Shown here piece after piece: positions 17,224 through 25,549 of a stretch of 64,000 nt of DNA. The stretch covers positions 26,555-90,554 of the forward strand of contig DNXO01000162.1 of assembly GCA_003506895.1 (NCBI GenBank). Reading direction: 5' to 3'. The notes under the pieces are model-generated. The model searched no databases and was not told the origin of the DNA. It saw nothing but the letters and a program-made list of their open reading frames with translations. The stretch's first letter is position 1; every line of letters starts with the position of its first letter. The stretch is from Acetobacteraceae bacterium (GTDB taxonomy: Bacteria; Pseudomonadota; Alphaproteobacteria; Acetobacterales; Acetobacteraceae). Position numbers and translations under genes: made by a program.

Positions 17224-18264
17224 ATGCACCTGTTCAAGCAGCATGCGGTCAAGGATACGGACGCCATTTCCGAACTGATTCCGGTGGTGGATTTTGGTCC
17301 CTATTTTGCCGGCGAGCCTGGGGCACTGGACATTCTGGCCAGAAAACTTCGGCATGCGTGCGAGAATGTCGGTTTCCTCTACGCCGCCAACCATGGGGTG
17401 CCGCAGGACGTCATCGACCGGGCATTCGCGGCGTCCAAGCGGTTCCATGCATTGCCGCTGACAGAAAAGCTGCGTCTTAAACTGAACGAGAACAACATCG
17501 GCTATCTGCCGATGAATGCCTCGACGCAAGCGGCTTCAACCGTTCATAAGGCGACGAAGCCGAACCAGAACGAGAGCTTCTTTGTCAGCCACGACCGCGG
17601 CGCCGCCCATCCGGATGTGGTCGCCGGCATTCCACTACGCGGCCGGAACCAATGGCCCGACGGGATGCCGGATCTCCGCACGGATATGATGGCCTATTTC
17701 CACGCGCTACGCGGCATGTGCGACAAGATGCTGCCAGGCTTCGCGGTGGCTCTGGACATGCCGCCGGATTTCTTCGCCCCGTTCTTCGCGAACGAAGGTC
17801 ATATCAATCTGCGGTTCCTGCATTATCCGCCGCAGGAGGATACCAGCGAAAATACCTTTGGAACCGCCCCGCATACCGACAACAGTTTTATGACCGCCCT
17901 GGCGCGAACAGACGTGCCGGGGCTGGCGATAAGGTTGGCGTCCGGCGAATGGTTCGCGCCACCGGTTATTCCGGGAACATTCCTGATCAATCTGGGGAAC
18001 ATGATGCGGCGGTGGTCAAACGACCGGTTCTTGTCCACGCCGCATGGGGTGATCAATGAATCAGGGACGGACCGATACTCGATCGCGTATTTCCACAGCC
18101 CGAATCCGGAATCGGTGATCGAGTGCCTGCCGAGTTGCGTGTCGGACGACAATCCCGCGCGGTATCCGCCGGCGCTCTACCGGGATCTGGTGCTGGATTT
18201 TTACCGGAAGAATTACTTCCACCAGAAGGGCCATAAGTCAGAGGCCGCGGCTCAGACAGTATAG
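17224..18264 (+). CDS. Isopenicillin N synthase-like 2OG/Fe(II) oxygenase
   Basis: A 346-residue oxygenase of the IPNS / plant-type DIOX_N plus 2OG-FeII_Oxy layout. The N-terminal block has the segment IPVVDFGPYFAGEPGALD and NVGFLYAANHGVP. The catalytic core shows APHTDNSFMTAL (HxD), STPHGVINES (distal His) and DRYSIAYF (RxS for 2-oxoglutarate). ATG 17224 has a strong AGGAGG about 7 bases upstream. Its last 13 bases overlap the 3' end of the vapC-like gene on the other strand. The substrate is unknown. Confidence 0.87.
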   Translation: MHLFKQHAVKDTDAISELIPVVDFGPYFAGEPGALDILARKLRHACENVGFLYAANHGVPQDVIDRAFAASKRFHALPLTEKLRLKLNENNIGYLPMNASTQAASTVHKATKPNQNESFFVSHDRGAAHPDVVAGIPLRGRNQWPDGMPDLRTDMMAYFHALRGMCDKMLPGFAVALDMPPDFFAPFFANEGHINLRFLHYPPQEDTSENTFGTAPHTDNSFMTALARTDVPGLAIRLASGEWFAPPVIPGTFLINLGNMMRRWSNDRFLSTPHGVINESGTDRYSIAYFHSPNPESVIECLPSCVSDDNPARYPPALYRDLVLDFYRKNYFHQKGHKSEAAAQTV

Positions 18265-18617
18265 GGCATACGGACACCGGGATTGTCCGCTGGAAAGGCT
18301 TTTGTTTCGCGCGTGACCAGCAGCATCGCGTGAACCCGCGCAGTGGCCCAGATGATCGCGTCCGGTAGTTTCAATCGATACTGCTGACGCAGGGGCACGG
18401 CCCGTTCGGCCACCTTCCCGTCCAGGTCCATCAACGCAAACCCATCCAGGAATTCCCGCGTCGCGCGGGCTGCCAACGGCGGCGCGCCAGCCATCACCTC
18501 CATCCAGGTGATGATGCTGATGGCCTTGTCTTCGTAAAGGTTCAGCTCATCCCGGGCCGCTGGGATACCGTTCAGAAAGTCTATCAGGATATTGGTATCC
18601 AGTAGCGCCTTCACCAC
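18252..18617 (-). CDS. VapC-like PIN-domain toxin
   Basis: A 121-residue PIN-domain ribonuclease, the likely toxin of a type II pair. Acidic residues expected for the Mg2+ site are in ALLDTNILID, the segment ITWMEVMAG, KLPDAIIWATA and a late Asp. It starts with GTG (18617, or the next codon 18614) and overlaps the antitoxin stop, indicating coupling. Its 3' end overlaps the convergent oxygenase by 13 bases. RNA cleavage of tRNA or rRNA is known for the family but not shown here. Confidence 0.85.
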   Translation of the reverse strand: MVKALLDTNILIDFLNGIPAARDELNLYEDKAISIITWMEVMAGAPPLAARATREFLDGFALMDLDGKVAERAVPLRQQYRLKLPDAIIWATARVHAMLLVTRETKAFPADNPGVRMPYTV

Positions 18618-18826
18618 TCAGCGCGCACCTTCTCCTGGTAGGCCAGGCCGTCGGCGCCTTCCTTGCCCCACAGACCGAAAGCCGAGCTGGTGGATTTCTG
18701 GGTCCGGCGCTCCAGGTATTCGGCGACCGCCTCGCGGATGATCGCGGCGCGCGGCTGATGGACCCGCTCACACAGCGCCGCCAGGGCCTGGATTTGGGTA
18801 TCGGGCAGGTCGATCAGCGTCCGCAT
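18611..18826 (-). CDS. Ribbon-helix-helix antitoxin (VapB/CopG-like)
   Basis: A 71-residue protein beginning MRTLIDLPDTQIQAL, the DNA-binding beta strand of the CopG/RHH fold, followed by a helix pair with QPRAAIIREAVAEYLE. The C-terminal 25 residues should bind and block the PIN toxin. It lies directly upstream of, and overlaps, the vapC-like gene. An AT-rich inverted repeat stands 17 bases before its start and is the likely autoregulatory operator. Confidence 0.85.
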   Translation of the reverse strand: MRTLIDLPDTQIQALAALCERVHQPRAAIIREAVAEYLERRTQKSTSSAFGLWGKEGADGLAYQEKVRAEW

Positions 18827-18842
18827 GGGGATGGTCCATATG

Positions 18843-18863
18843 TGATATCGGCATCATATATCA
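18843..18863 (-). promoter_or_regulatory. Palindromic operator candidate of the VapBC-like pair
   Basis: TGATAT (18843-18848) and ATATCA (18858-18863) form an inverted repeat with a 9-base spacer in a locally AT-rich island, 17 bases upstream of the antitoxin start. RHH antitoxins usually bind such half-sites over their own promoter. Direct binding is inferred. Confidence 0.5.
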
Positions 18864-18888
18864 TTCGATGACGGGAACTCAAGGTGAT

Positions 18889-20535
18889 TCAGGCCGCGAT
18901 GCCCTCCACAGGCGGTAACGGTGCGCGACCACGGATCATGTCGGACGCCTTCTCCGCGATCATCATGGTGGAGCTGTAAGTGTTCGCCGAGGGCATGTTT
19001 GGCATGATCGACGCATCGACCACGCGGAGTCCCTGCACGCCATGGACACGAAGCTCATCACTGACCACCGAGGTTTTGTCAGACGCCGGCCCCATGCGGG
19101 CAGTGCCGATCAGGTGATAGGACGTGCTGCCGTATTGACGGGCGTAGTCCAGCCATTCGTCGTCGGTGTGGACATCCGGGCCGGGCAGTGAGTCGCCATC
19201 GAAGTAGTCGGCCAGCGCATTCGTATGCAGGAGTTTGCGCGCCCAGTGCATGCCCTTGACCAGCACGCGCTGATCCATCGGGTCCTTCAGGTAATTCGGC
19301 TGGATGATCGGATCGACAAACGGATCGGTGCCACGCGCCCGAACATAACCGATGCTCTCGGGGCGATGCTGCCAGACGCCGCAGGTCATGCCGGGGTAAT
19401 CGTCCAGCAGGCCAACGAAGCCCTGCTTATAGCTGGCGGGACTGAACACGCCCTGGATGTCGGGCTGGTGCATCGTATCCTCGGTCTTCCAGAACCAATG
19501 CACGATCGATGGTGCGACGGCCAGAATGCTGGGCTTGCCCATCACCCAGCGGGCGACCTGACCGGCGAGGCCGAAGCCTTTGGACATTTCGTTCATCGAG
19601 CGGATGTTCTTCACTCGAGCAACGATGCGGGTGGAGTAATGATCGCGGAAATTCTCGCCCACCGGCAGGTCGGCGATCACCGGCACGCCAAGGTCGTTCA
19701 GCAGCCAGGCCGGCCCGACGCCGGACATCTGTAGCAGCTTCGCGGTGTTGGCGGTGCCGGAGGAGACGATCACCTCCTTGCGGGCGAACACCTCGTTCTG
19801 TTGGGTGGGGTCGCGGTCGTTGGCATAGCGGACACCGACGGCGCGCGTGCCCTCGAACAGGATCCTGGCGGCGCGGGCGTCGGTGCGGACATCCAGGCGA
19901 CCGGTCGCCCGAGCGGGATGCAGGAACACGCGGGCGGCGGAGTGGCGATAGCCTTTGTGAATCAGGCGCTGGAAGTAGCCGACGCCCATCTGGTTGTCGC
20001 CGCTGTTGTAGTCCACGCAGCGGGGCATCCCCAATTCCTGGGCACCTTCGATGAAGGCCTCCATCGCCGGGTGGTTCCAGTCGTTGTCACTGACCGGCAG
20101 GTTGCCAGACCGGCCATGGATCCGGTCGTCACCGTTCACGCCCAGGCGGCGTTCGCCGCGCTTGAAGTAGGGCAGGATGTCCACATAGCCCCAGCCACGA
20201 TTGCCGCGCTGCGCCCAGTGATCGAAATCCTCCCGCTGGCCGCGGTTGTAGATCATGCCGTTGATGGAGCTGGAGCCGCCAAGCGTGCGCCCTTGCGTGG
20301 TCGGGATGCGGCGGCCGTTGGTGCCCTCACCCGGTTCGGTTTGGAACTGCCAGGTGTAGGTCGGGTTGAACAGCATCTTGATGAAGCCGGCGGGAATGTG
20401 GATGTACGGGTGCCGGTCGGGCGGACCACATTCCAGGACGCAAACGGTAACGCCCGGATCTTCGGTCAGGCGGTTGGCCAGCACCGATCCGGCCGCGCCG
20501 CTGCCAACAATTACATAATCGAACGTATCCGCCAT
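18889..20535 (-). CDS. GMC-family FAD oxidoreductase (choline-dehydrogenase-like)
   Basis: A 548-residue flavoprotein that oxidises alcohols. The N-terminal Rossmann motif VIVGSGAAGSVLANRL is at residues about 8-23. GMC signature 1 is around GRTLGGSSSINGMIYNRG, and signature 2 follows the segment VSSGTANTAKLLQMSGVGP. The active-site His is in SYHLIGTARMG and the partner Asn in PSANTYSSTMMIAEKA. There is no signal peptide, so it is cytoplasmic. It faces away from a small gene of unknown function. The substrate is unknown; aliphatic or aromatic alcohols from the neighbouring oxygenases are possible. Confidence 0.92.
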   Translation of the reverse strand: MADTFDYVIVGSGAAGSVLANRLTEDPGVTVCVLECGPPDRHPYIHIPAGFIKMLFNPTYTWQFQTEPGEGTNGRRIPTTQGRTLGGSSSINGMIYNRGQREDFDHWAQRGNRGWGYVDILPYFKRGERRLGVNGDDRIHGRSGNLPVSDNDWNHPAMEAFIEGAQELGMPRCVDYNSGDNQMGVGYFQRLIHKGYRHSAARVFLHPARATGRLDVRTDARAARILFEGTRAVGVRYANDRDPTQQNEVFARKEVIVSSGTANTAKLLQMSGVGPAWLLNDLGVPVIADLPVGENFRDHYSTRIVARVKNIRSMNEMSKGFGLAGQVARWVMGKPSILAVAPSIVHWFWKTEDTMHQPDIQGVFSPASYKQGFVGLLDDYPGMTCGVWQHRPESIGYVRARGTDPFVDPIIQPNYLKDPMDQRVLVKGMHWARKLLHTNALADYFDGDSLPGPDVHTDDEWLDYARQYGSTSYHLIGTARMGPASDKTSVVSDELRVHGVQGLRVVDASIMPNMPSANTYSSTMMIAEKASDMIRGRAPLPPVEGIAA

Positions 20536-20658
20536 CGATATTCCCCCGTCGCCGCGGCGGTTTGCTCGCCCGGCGGTTCCATTCTAAGCTGGCCCATCAG
20601 ACCAATCCAAGCCACCCGGGTAGCAACCATGGGGGTCGCATGCAAAGGGGGTCCGAGA

Positions 20659-21075
20659 ATGGAGTATGTCTGCGACGCTCCGCACAACCGCACATGGTTC
20701 CGCCTGATGACCGAGGGTGAGGCCGTAGCGGAGTCGCTGGAAATGAGGCACGCGGTTGAAAAGCACTTCCGGCGGGAGCGGGAACGCGCAGCCGATGCGT
20801 TCCATCCCACGACGACGGTGTTCATCGAGCAGGATATCAACAAGGAAGACCATATCCGGCGCGCGATGCCATGGTTCCTGACCCTGCGCGATCAGGATGG
20901 GAAAGCGTTGGTCACGACGATGCTACCGCCGAAGGGCCGGCCGGGTAGCGGCTGTATCGTGGTGGGGCCAGGGAACGCGGATCCCTACCCCGAACATGGC
21001 GACGCGATCGCCGCGTTGGGGCTCCATTTTGGAATGACCCTCGACCGGAGCAGTTGTTACCCTTATCGTCGTTAA
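20659..21075 (+). CDS. Conserved-looking protein of unknown function
   Basis: A 138-residue protein I do not recognise. It opens MEYVCDAPHNRTWFRLMTEG, then has a charged helix (MRHAVEKHFRRERERAADAF) and a mixed alpha/beta part with TTVFIEQDINKEDHIRRAMP and TMLPPKGRPGSGCIVVGP. No signal peptide or membrane segment. A G-rich SD stands before ATG 20659. It ends 17 bases before the CDO-like cupin gene, so the two are probably co-transcribed and functionally linked. Codon bias agrees with a real gene. Confidence 0.65.
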   Translation: MEYVCDAPHNRTWFRLMTEGEAVAESLEMRHAVEKHFRRERERAADAFHPTTTVFIEQDINKEDHIRRAMPWFLTLRDQDGKALVTTMLPPKGRPGSGCIVVGPGNADPYPEHGDAIAALGLHFGMTLDRSSCYPYRR

Positions 21076-21092
21076 ATGTAGGAGGATTTGTC

Positions 21093-21614
21093 ATGGCCAT
21101 CACATTGGAAAAGTTCGCCGCGGACTGTCACGACGCCCTGAAGGCCCAGCCGGGGACGCCCGGACGCGAGAAGGTGCGGGATCTGGTAAAGCAGGCTCTG
21201 GCCGACCCGGAATTCATCGCGACCTATATTCCGCCGGGCACCCCGGAACGGCATCTGCTGTATGAAGACGCCGAACTTGGGTTCGCGATCCTGGCGCATG
21301 GCTATATCGGGCCAAAGGGCAGCAATCCGCACGATCACGGCCCCTCGTGGGCGATCTATGGCCAAGCGGCCGGTGAGACGATCATGACCGCGTGGGATTG
21401 CGTCGCACGTCCGACCGACAGCGCGCCGGGCAAGGCATCGTTCAACCATGACTACGTCATGAAGCCAGGCGATGCTTACCTGTACGACATTGGCGTTCTG
21501 CACTCGCCGGAGCGGAAGGACGATACCCGCCTGCTCCGGATCGAGGGGTTGAATATGGCGAAGGTGAAGCGCCTGCCCTACGAGGCCGTCAACGTGAATC
21601 AGGCGGCGGAATAA
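21093..21614 (+). CDS. Cysteine-dioxygenase-like cupin
   Basis: A 173-residue cupin whose metal motif NPHDHGPSWAIYGQAAGET and the later segment YDIGVLHSPERKDD supply three His residues. This is the pattern of cysteine dioxygenase and 3-mercaptopropionate dioxygenase, mononuclear iron thiol dioxygenases. The enzymes are known to make sulfinic acids. The exact thiol cannot be read here, and other small-acid cupins remain possible. Start ATG 21093 has AGGAGG at 21080-21085. Its 3' end overlaps the convergent EthD gene by 26 bases. Confidence 0.72.
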   Translation: MAITLEKFAADCHDALKAQPGTPGREKVRDLVKQALADPEFIATYIPPGTPERHLLYEDAELGFAILAHGYIGPKGSNPHDHGPSWAIYGQAAGETIMTAWDCVARPTDSAPGKASFNHDYVMKPGDAYLYDIGVLHSPERKDDTRLLRIEGLNMAKVKRLPYEAVNVNQAAE

Positions 21615-21936
21615 TCTGCTGCTCCTGAACCACGTAGGTTTTGATCTGGCCGATAAACAACGCGCCGTCGTCCGTTAACGCCTTCATTTCGGGGGTGGCG
21701 GCGGCGCGTTGGAAGCTTTCCAAATCGTCGTACCAAAGTTCGGCGATGCCATCGATGTCCACATCGGTTTCTGGAATATCGGGCCTGCTACGTGTCCCGG
21801 TGATGTGCGATTGCACATAACGACGAATGCCTGGGACCGCATGCGCCAACGGGCCGTGGATGTCGAACCAGTGCCTGACGAACTGCTCGTGGCTTAGTCC
21901 GACCTTGCGCGTCAGAAGCCCCACGACCTTGATCAT
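21589..21936 (-). CDS. EthD-domain protein
   Basis: A 115-residue ferredoxin-like (dimeric alpha-beta barrel) protein of the EthD family: MIKVVGLLTRKVGLSHEQF, HWFDIHGPLAHAVPG, then the AELWYDDLESFQ segment. EthD proteins accompany oxygenase pathways such as ether degradation, with mostly unknown chemistry. The start is placed at ATG 21936; the frame extends 8 codons upstream. It lies at the end of a minus-strand run that includes the sensor kinase. Confidence 0.78.
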   Translation of the reverse strand: MIKVVGLLTRKVGLSHEQFVRHWFDIHGPLAHAVPGIRRYVQSHITGTRSRPDIPETDVDIDGIAELWYDDLESFQRAAATPEMKALTDDGALFIGQIKTYVVQEQQIIPPPDSR

Positions 21937-21987
21937 TTCGTTTTCTCCCGGGTTGGCCACGCAGTCTGCTTGGGCCCGGCGAACGAC

Positions 21988-24192
21988 TCAAGCCCTGGCC
22001 AATTCCTCGCGGCGTTCAACCAATGCAGCCTCGATAATACGGTGCAGGTCGGCAGCCCCGAACGGCTTGCGGACCAGCCGGTCGCCGGACGCAACCGTTG
22101 TGCCGACCTGATCGGCATATCCGGTGATGAATATGACCGACAAACCGGGATGGGCGGCGCGAGCCGCGGTGGCGAGTTGAATCCCGTTCATCCCCGGCAT
22201 CACCAAATCCGTCATAAGGATATCGACGCAGCGATTATCGGACAGGATCGTCAGCGCGGTCTCGCCACCTTCGGCATCCAGCACTTTGTAGCCTAGATCG
22301 AGCAGCATGCTGGCGGTTACCGAGCGAACCGGATCGTCGTCATCCACCAACAGAATCGTGGCTTCCGATCCGCGAGGGATAACGTCCCGCCGGTCACCAT
22401 TCAACCGGACGGGTGCAACAGCAGCTCGGGGGAAATCGACGGTAACCGCGGTCCCTTTTCCGACCTCGGATCGAATATGGACCTCGCCGCCCGATTGCTT
22501 GGCGGTTCCGAACACCTGCGAAAGTCCCAACCCGGATCCCGATCCGGGCGGCTTGGTCGTAAAGAACGGCTCGAAAACGCGGAGCAGGACGTCGGGGGCG
22601 ATGCCGGTCCCGGCATCTTCCACGGTTATGGACACGTAATCCCCGGGCGGCGGTCCGTCCGGGCTGGTTGGTCCAATACGGCGGTGGTTGGCGGTTTCGA
22701 TCGTGATGACACCACCGTTGGGCATGGCATCGCGCGCGTTGATCACCAGATTCAGAATGACCAGTTCGATCTGACTTTGATCAACCATCGCCGGCCAGAG
22801 GGCATCGGCCAGGCGAAACCGCGAATGTGCCCGGACACCGACCGCGCTCTCCAGCAAGTTGCCCATCGCGCGGATGGTCTCGTTCAGGTCGGTCGGTTTC
22901 GGCATCAATGGCTGGCGGCGCGCGAAGGCGAGCAGGTGGCTGGTCAGCGTCGCGCCCCGTTCGGCGGCGCCACGGATCGCCGCCAGCCGGTCGGTGAGAA
23001 GCGTGTTCCCATCGTCAGCGGCACGGCGCTGCAGGATGTCAACATTACCCAGCACGACCATCAGCAGATTGTTGAAATCATGCGCAACACCGCCGGTGAG
23101 CTGCCCGATAGCCTCAATACGCTGCGCCTGGCGCAATGCGACCTCCGCACGCTCGCGTTCGGATATTTGTTGCAACAGACGATCGTTGGCCCCTTCCGCG
23201 ATATCGCGGGCGTTGTGGGTTTCATCCAGTAACCGCTCGACCTGCCGCGACCGGCGAGACAGCGAAAGCAGCAGGACGATAACTGCCCCGCCCAGGAGCA
23301 GGGCAACGGCAATCAACGCCACCGCCTCGCGCCGCCAATCCATAAGAACGCGGCCCTGCTCGACCGAAACCATCACCGCGAGCGGGAACCCCTTCAGCGC
23401 CCGGATCGCGGTCACGCGGATGCTCCCGTCAACCGGGCTTTCCATCAGCAATGTGCCGGCCGTCGCATGGGCCAAAACGTCGGTGAATGGTGGCAGATTG
23501 CCGAAGCTGGTCCCGATTACCTTGTCGACGTGGGGGAAGCGGGCCAGAACCGTGCCATCGCGTAGATGCAGGATGATCGAACCGTTTTCGTTCAGTTCGA
23601 CAGCACGATAGAAGTCTTCGAAGTATGAAAGGTTGATCAGCCCGGTGACCACGCCTATCAGTTTCCCGTCCGCCGTTGTCATAGGGCGGGCCAGTAACGC
23701 ATTCCATTTGTTATCCGAAACGCGGAATGGCGGACTGATCATCAGGCCAATATGCGAATTCGTCCGATATTGCGATATCATCGTCGCGATCATTTCCCGC
23801 GGAATCGCGGCGACGTCCGTTTCCGACGAAACGACAAGCGAACCGGAGGCGTCAAACGCGGCAATCGCTGTCAATTGGCGTACGCCACGGATACGTCGGC
23901 GTAGCGCATCGCGCAGGCCGGAAGGGTTGGCAACCTCCTGCTGAACGGCCTCGGCCGCGTTCAGCACCAGTAAATCCACCGCCTCGAAGGCGCGCCCGGT
24001 CTGTTCCGCGAACGCCATGTCCAGGCGCGCCATCTGCCGCTCTGTATCGGCAATGATCGCATTCCGGCTGGAGCGAATTTCGTAGTAGGAAGCGCCCACG
24101 ATCAAAAGCAAGATGACCGCTGCCACGATTCGCAACGCCGTACTGACGGATGCGAAGTGGCGGAAGGGCGGCCATTGGGCCTGCCTGTTCAT
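21988..24192 (-). CDS. Membrane hybrid sensor histidine kinase
   Basis: A 734-residue sensor. Domains in order: a membrane segment at about 20-42; an extracytoplasmic double-CACHE-like sensor at about 45-280; a second membrane segment near 290-310; the HisKA H-box (QLTGGVAHDFNNLLMVVLGN); a HATPase_c domain with N, G1 (EDAGTGIAPDVL) and GSGSGLGLSQVFG boxes; and a C-terminal receiver from about 620 (ILLVDDDDPVRSV) with its Asp in MTDLVMPGMNG. The kinase type matches orphan alphaproteobacterial hybrids lacking a PAS domain. No response-regulator gene is adjacent. The upstream MFS/dehydrogenase genes suggest it could sense a carboxylate, but this is inference. Confidence 0.9.
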   Translation of the reverse strand: MNRQAQWPPFRHFASVSTALRIVAAVILLLIVGASYYEIRSSRNAIIADTERQMARLDMAFAEQTGRAFEAVDLLVLNAAEAVQQEVANPSGLRDALRRRIRGVRQLTAIAAFDASGSLVVSSETDVAAIPREMIATMISQYRTNSHIGLMISPPFRVSDNKWNALLARPMTTADGKLIGVVTGLINLSYFEDFYRAVELNENGSIILHLRDGTVLARFPHVDKVIGTSFGNLPPFTDVLAHATAGTLLMESPVDGSIRVTAIRALKGFPLAVMVSVEQGRVLMDWRREAVALIAVALLLGGAVIVLLLSLSRRSRQVERLLDETHNARDIAEGANDRLLQQISERERAEVALRQAQRIEAIGQLTGGVAHDFNNLLMVVLGNVDILQRRAADDGNTLLTDRLAAIRGAAERGATLTSHLLAFARRQPLMPKPTDLNETIRAMGNLLESAVGVRAHSRFRLADALWPAMVDQSQIELVILNLVINARDAMPNGGVITIETANHRRIGPTSPDGPPPGDYVSITVEDAGTGIAPDVLLRVFEPFFTTKPPGSGSGLGLSQVFGTAKQSGGEVHIRSEVGKGTAVTVDFPRAAVAPVRLNGDRRDVIPRGSEATILLVDDDDPVRSVTASMLLDLGYKVLDAEGGETALTILSDNRCVDILMTDLVMPGMNGIQLATAARAAHPGLSVIFITGYADQVGTTVASGDRLVRKPFGAADLHRIIEAALVERREELARA

Positions 24193-24279
24193 AGCATTTT
24201 ATCGAAGCCCCCGAGGCGTTACCAAGGACGGTTAACACAAAATCGCCAGAAGGGAACAAGGCCTCACACCTTCGTGATG

Positions 24280-25548
24280 CTACTCGCGGGGTGTAAAGCG
24301 GTGAAGTGCGATGGCCAGAAGCGCGGACAGCAGAAGGAACCCAGCCATCCCAGCCAGCCCGGCCGAAAACGACCCGGTGAGATCTTTCAGCCATCCGACA
24401 ACCGCCGGCCCAACGAATCCACCGATCGTACCGACGGAATTGATGAATGCCAAGCCTCCAGCCGCCGCGACGCCCGTCAGAAAGCGCGCGGGAATCGCCC
24501 AAAACACCGCTCGGGCTGCCGTGATACCGACCAATGCAACCGTGAGCCAGAGAAACGAGAGCCAGAATGCGTCAAACGCGATGGACAGCAGCAGTCCAAG
24601 TGTCGCCACCGCGCATGTGAGTATCAGATTTCCGACCCGCTTTCCGCTGCGATCAACCATTCCAGCCCAGAGCAGCATGGCGATGGACGCTATCGCGTAA
24701 GGAACGGATGAAACGAAACCGACCGTCAGGTTGGAATGAAAATGCGATTTGATAATCTGAGGTAACCAAATCCCGACGCCGTATGATCCCGTCGTGAATC
24801 CGAATTGGATCAGTGCGAGGATCAGAACGCGGGGATCCTTGAGAGCGGGCCACAGGAGATGGACCTCCTGATGTCTCGGTTCGGCCGCGATCCGACGCTC
24901 GACAGCATCACGTTCTTCGGCGGTCAGCCATGACGCGGTGGAGGGACGGTCTGCCAGGATCCACAGCATGAAGAAGCCCAACAGGGCGGACGGCAGCCCT
25001 TCGATGACAAACATCCATTGCCATCCGGACAGGCCGGCAAACTGGTCCAGACCAAGCAAGGCGCCGGAGATCGGTCCTCCAACCACCGACGAGACGGGCA
25101 CGCCGAGCAGCAGGATAGCGAGCATGCGGGCGCGGTATTCGGCGGGGAACCAGCTTGAAAGCAGGAACGCGACGCCAGGGAAGAACCCCGCCTCGGTCAA
25201 GCCCAGCAGAAAACGGATCGCGTAGAAGCTGGTCGGCCCGACGATAAGGGCGCAGCCGGCGGCAACCAGACCCCAGGTTATCATGATCCGCGCGATCCAG
25301 GCCCGGGCACCGAAACGATACAGTGCCAGGTTGCTTGGAATTTCGAACGTGCAGTAACCAAGCGACAGGATGCCGGCGCCGAAGCCGAACTGGGCGGCGG
25401 TCAGGCCCAGCTCCTTGTTCATCTGCAACGCCGCGAACCCGATGTTGCTGCGATCGAGATAGTTCAGGATGTAAGCAACCGTCAGCAGCGGCATGAATCG
25501 CCAGATGATCTTCCGGAACGCCGAGCGCTCGATCGTTTCAGTCGGCAT
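24280..25548 (-). CDS. MFS transporter, anion:cation symporter (ACS)-like
   Basis: A 422-residue twelve-helix permease. The N-terminal part reads ERSAFRKIIWRFMPLLTVAY and ILNYLDRSNIGFA, with GLTEAGFFPGVAFLLSSWFP in the middle, the hallmark of the ACS family that imports phthalate, glucarate, tartrate and related organic anions. ATG 25548 begins 1 base after the upstream dehydrogenase stop, so the genes are tightly coupled. The substrate is probably an organic acid used by the neighbouring enzymes (inference). Confidence 0.88.
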   Translation of the reverse strand: MPTETIERSAFRKIIWRFMPLLTVAYILNYLDRSNIGFAALQMNKELGLTAAQFGFGAGILSLGYCTFEIPSNLALYRFGARAWIARIMITWGLVAAGCALIVGPTSFYAIRFLLGLTEAGFFPGVAFLLSSWFPAEYRARMLAILLLGVPVSSVVGGPISGALLGLDQFAGLSGWQWMFVIEGLPSALLGFFMLWILADRPSTASWLTAEERDAVERRIAAEPRHQEVHLLWPALKDPRVLILALIQFGFTTGSYGVGIWLPQIIKSHFHSNLTVGFVSSVPYAIASIAMLLWAGMVDRSGKRVGNLILTCAVATLGLLLSIAFDAFWLSFLWLTVALVGITAARAVFWAIPARFLTGVAAAGGLAFINSVGTIGGFVGPAVVGWLKDLTGSFSAGLAGMAGFLLLSALLAIALHRFTPRE

Positions 25549-25549
25549 T

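Noticed and set aside
23540..23570. CGTGCCA preceded by GC at the sigma-54 spacing
   Set aside because: Inside the sensor kinase coding region, with poor -12 match.
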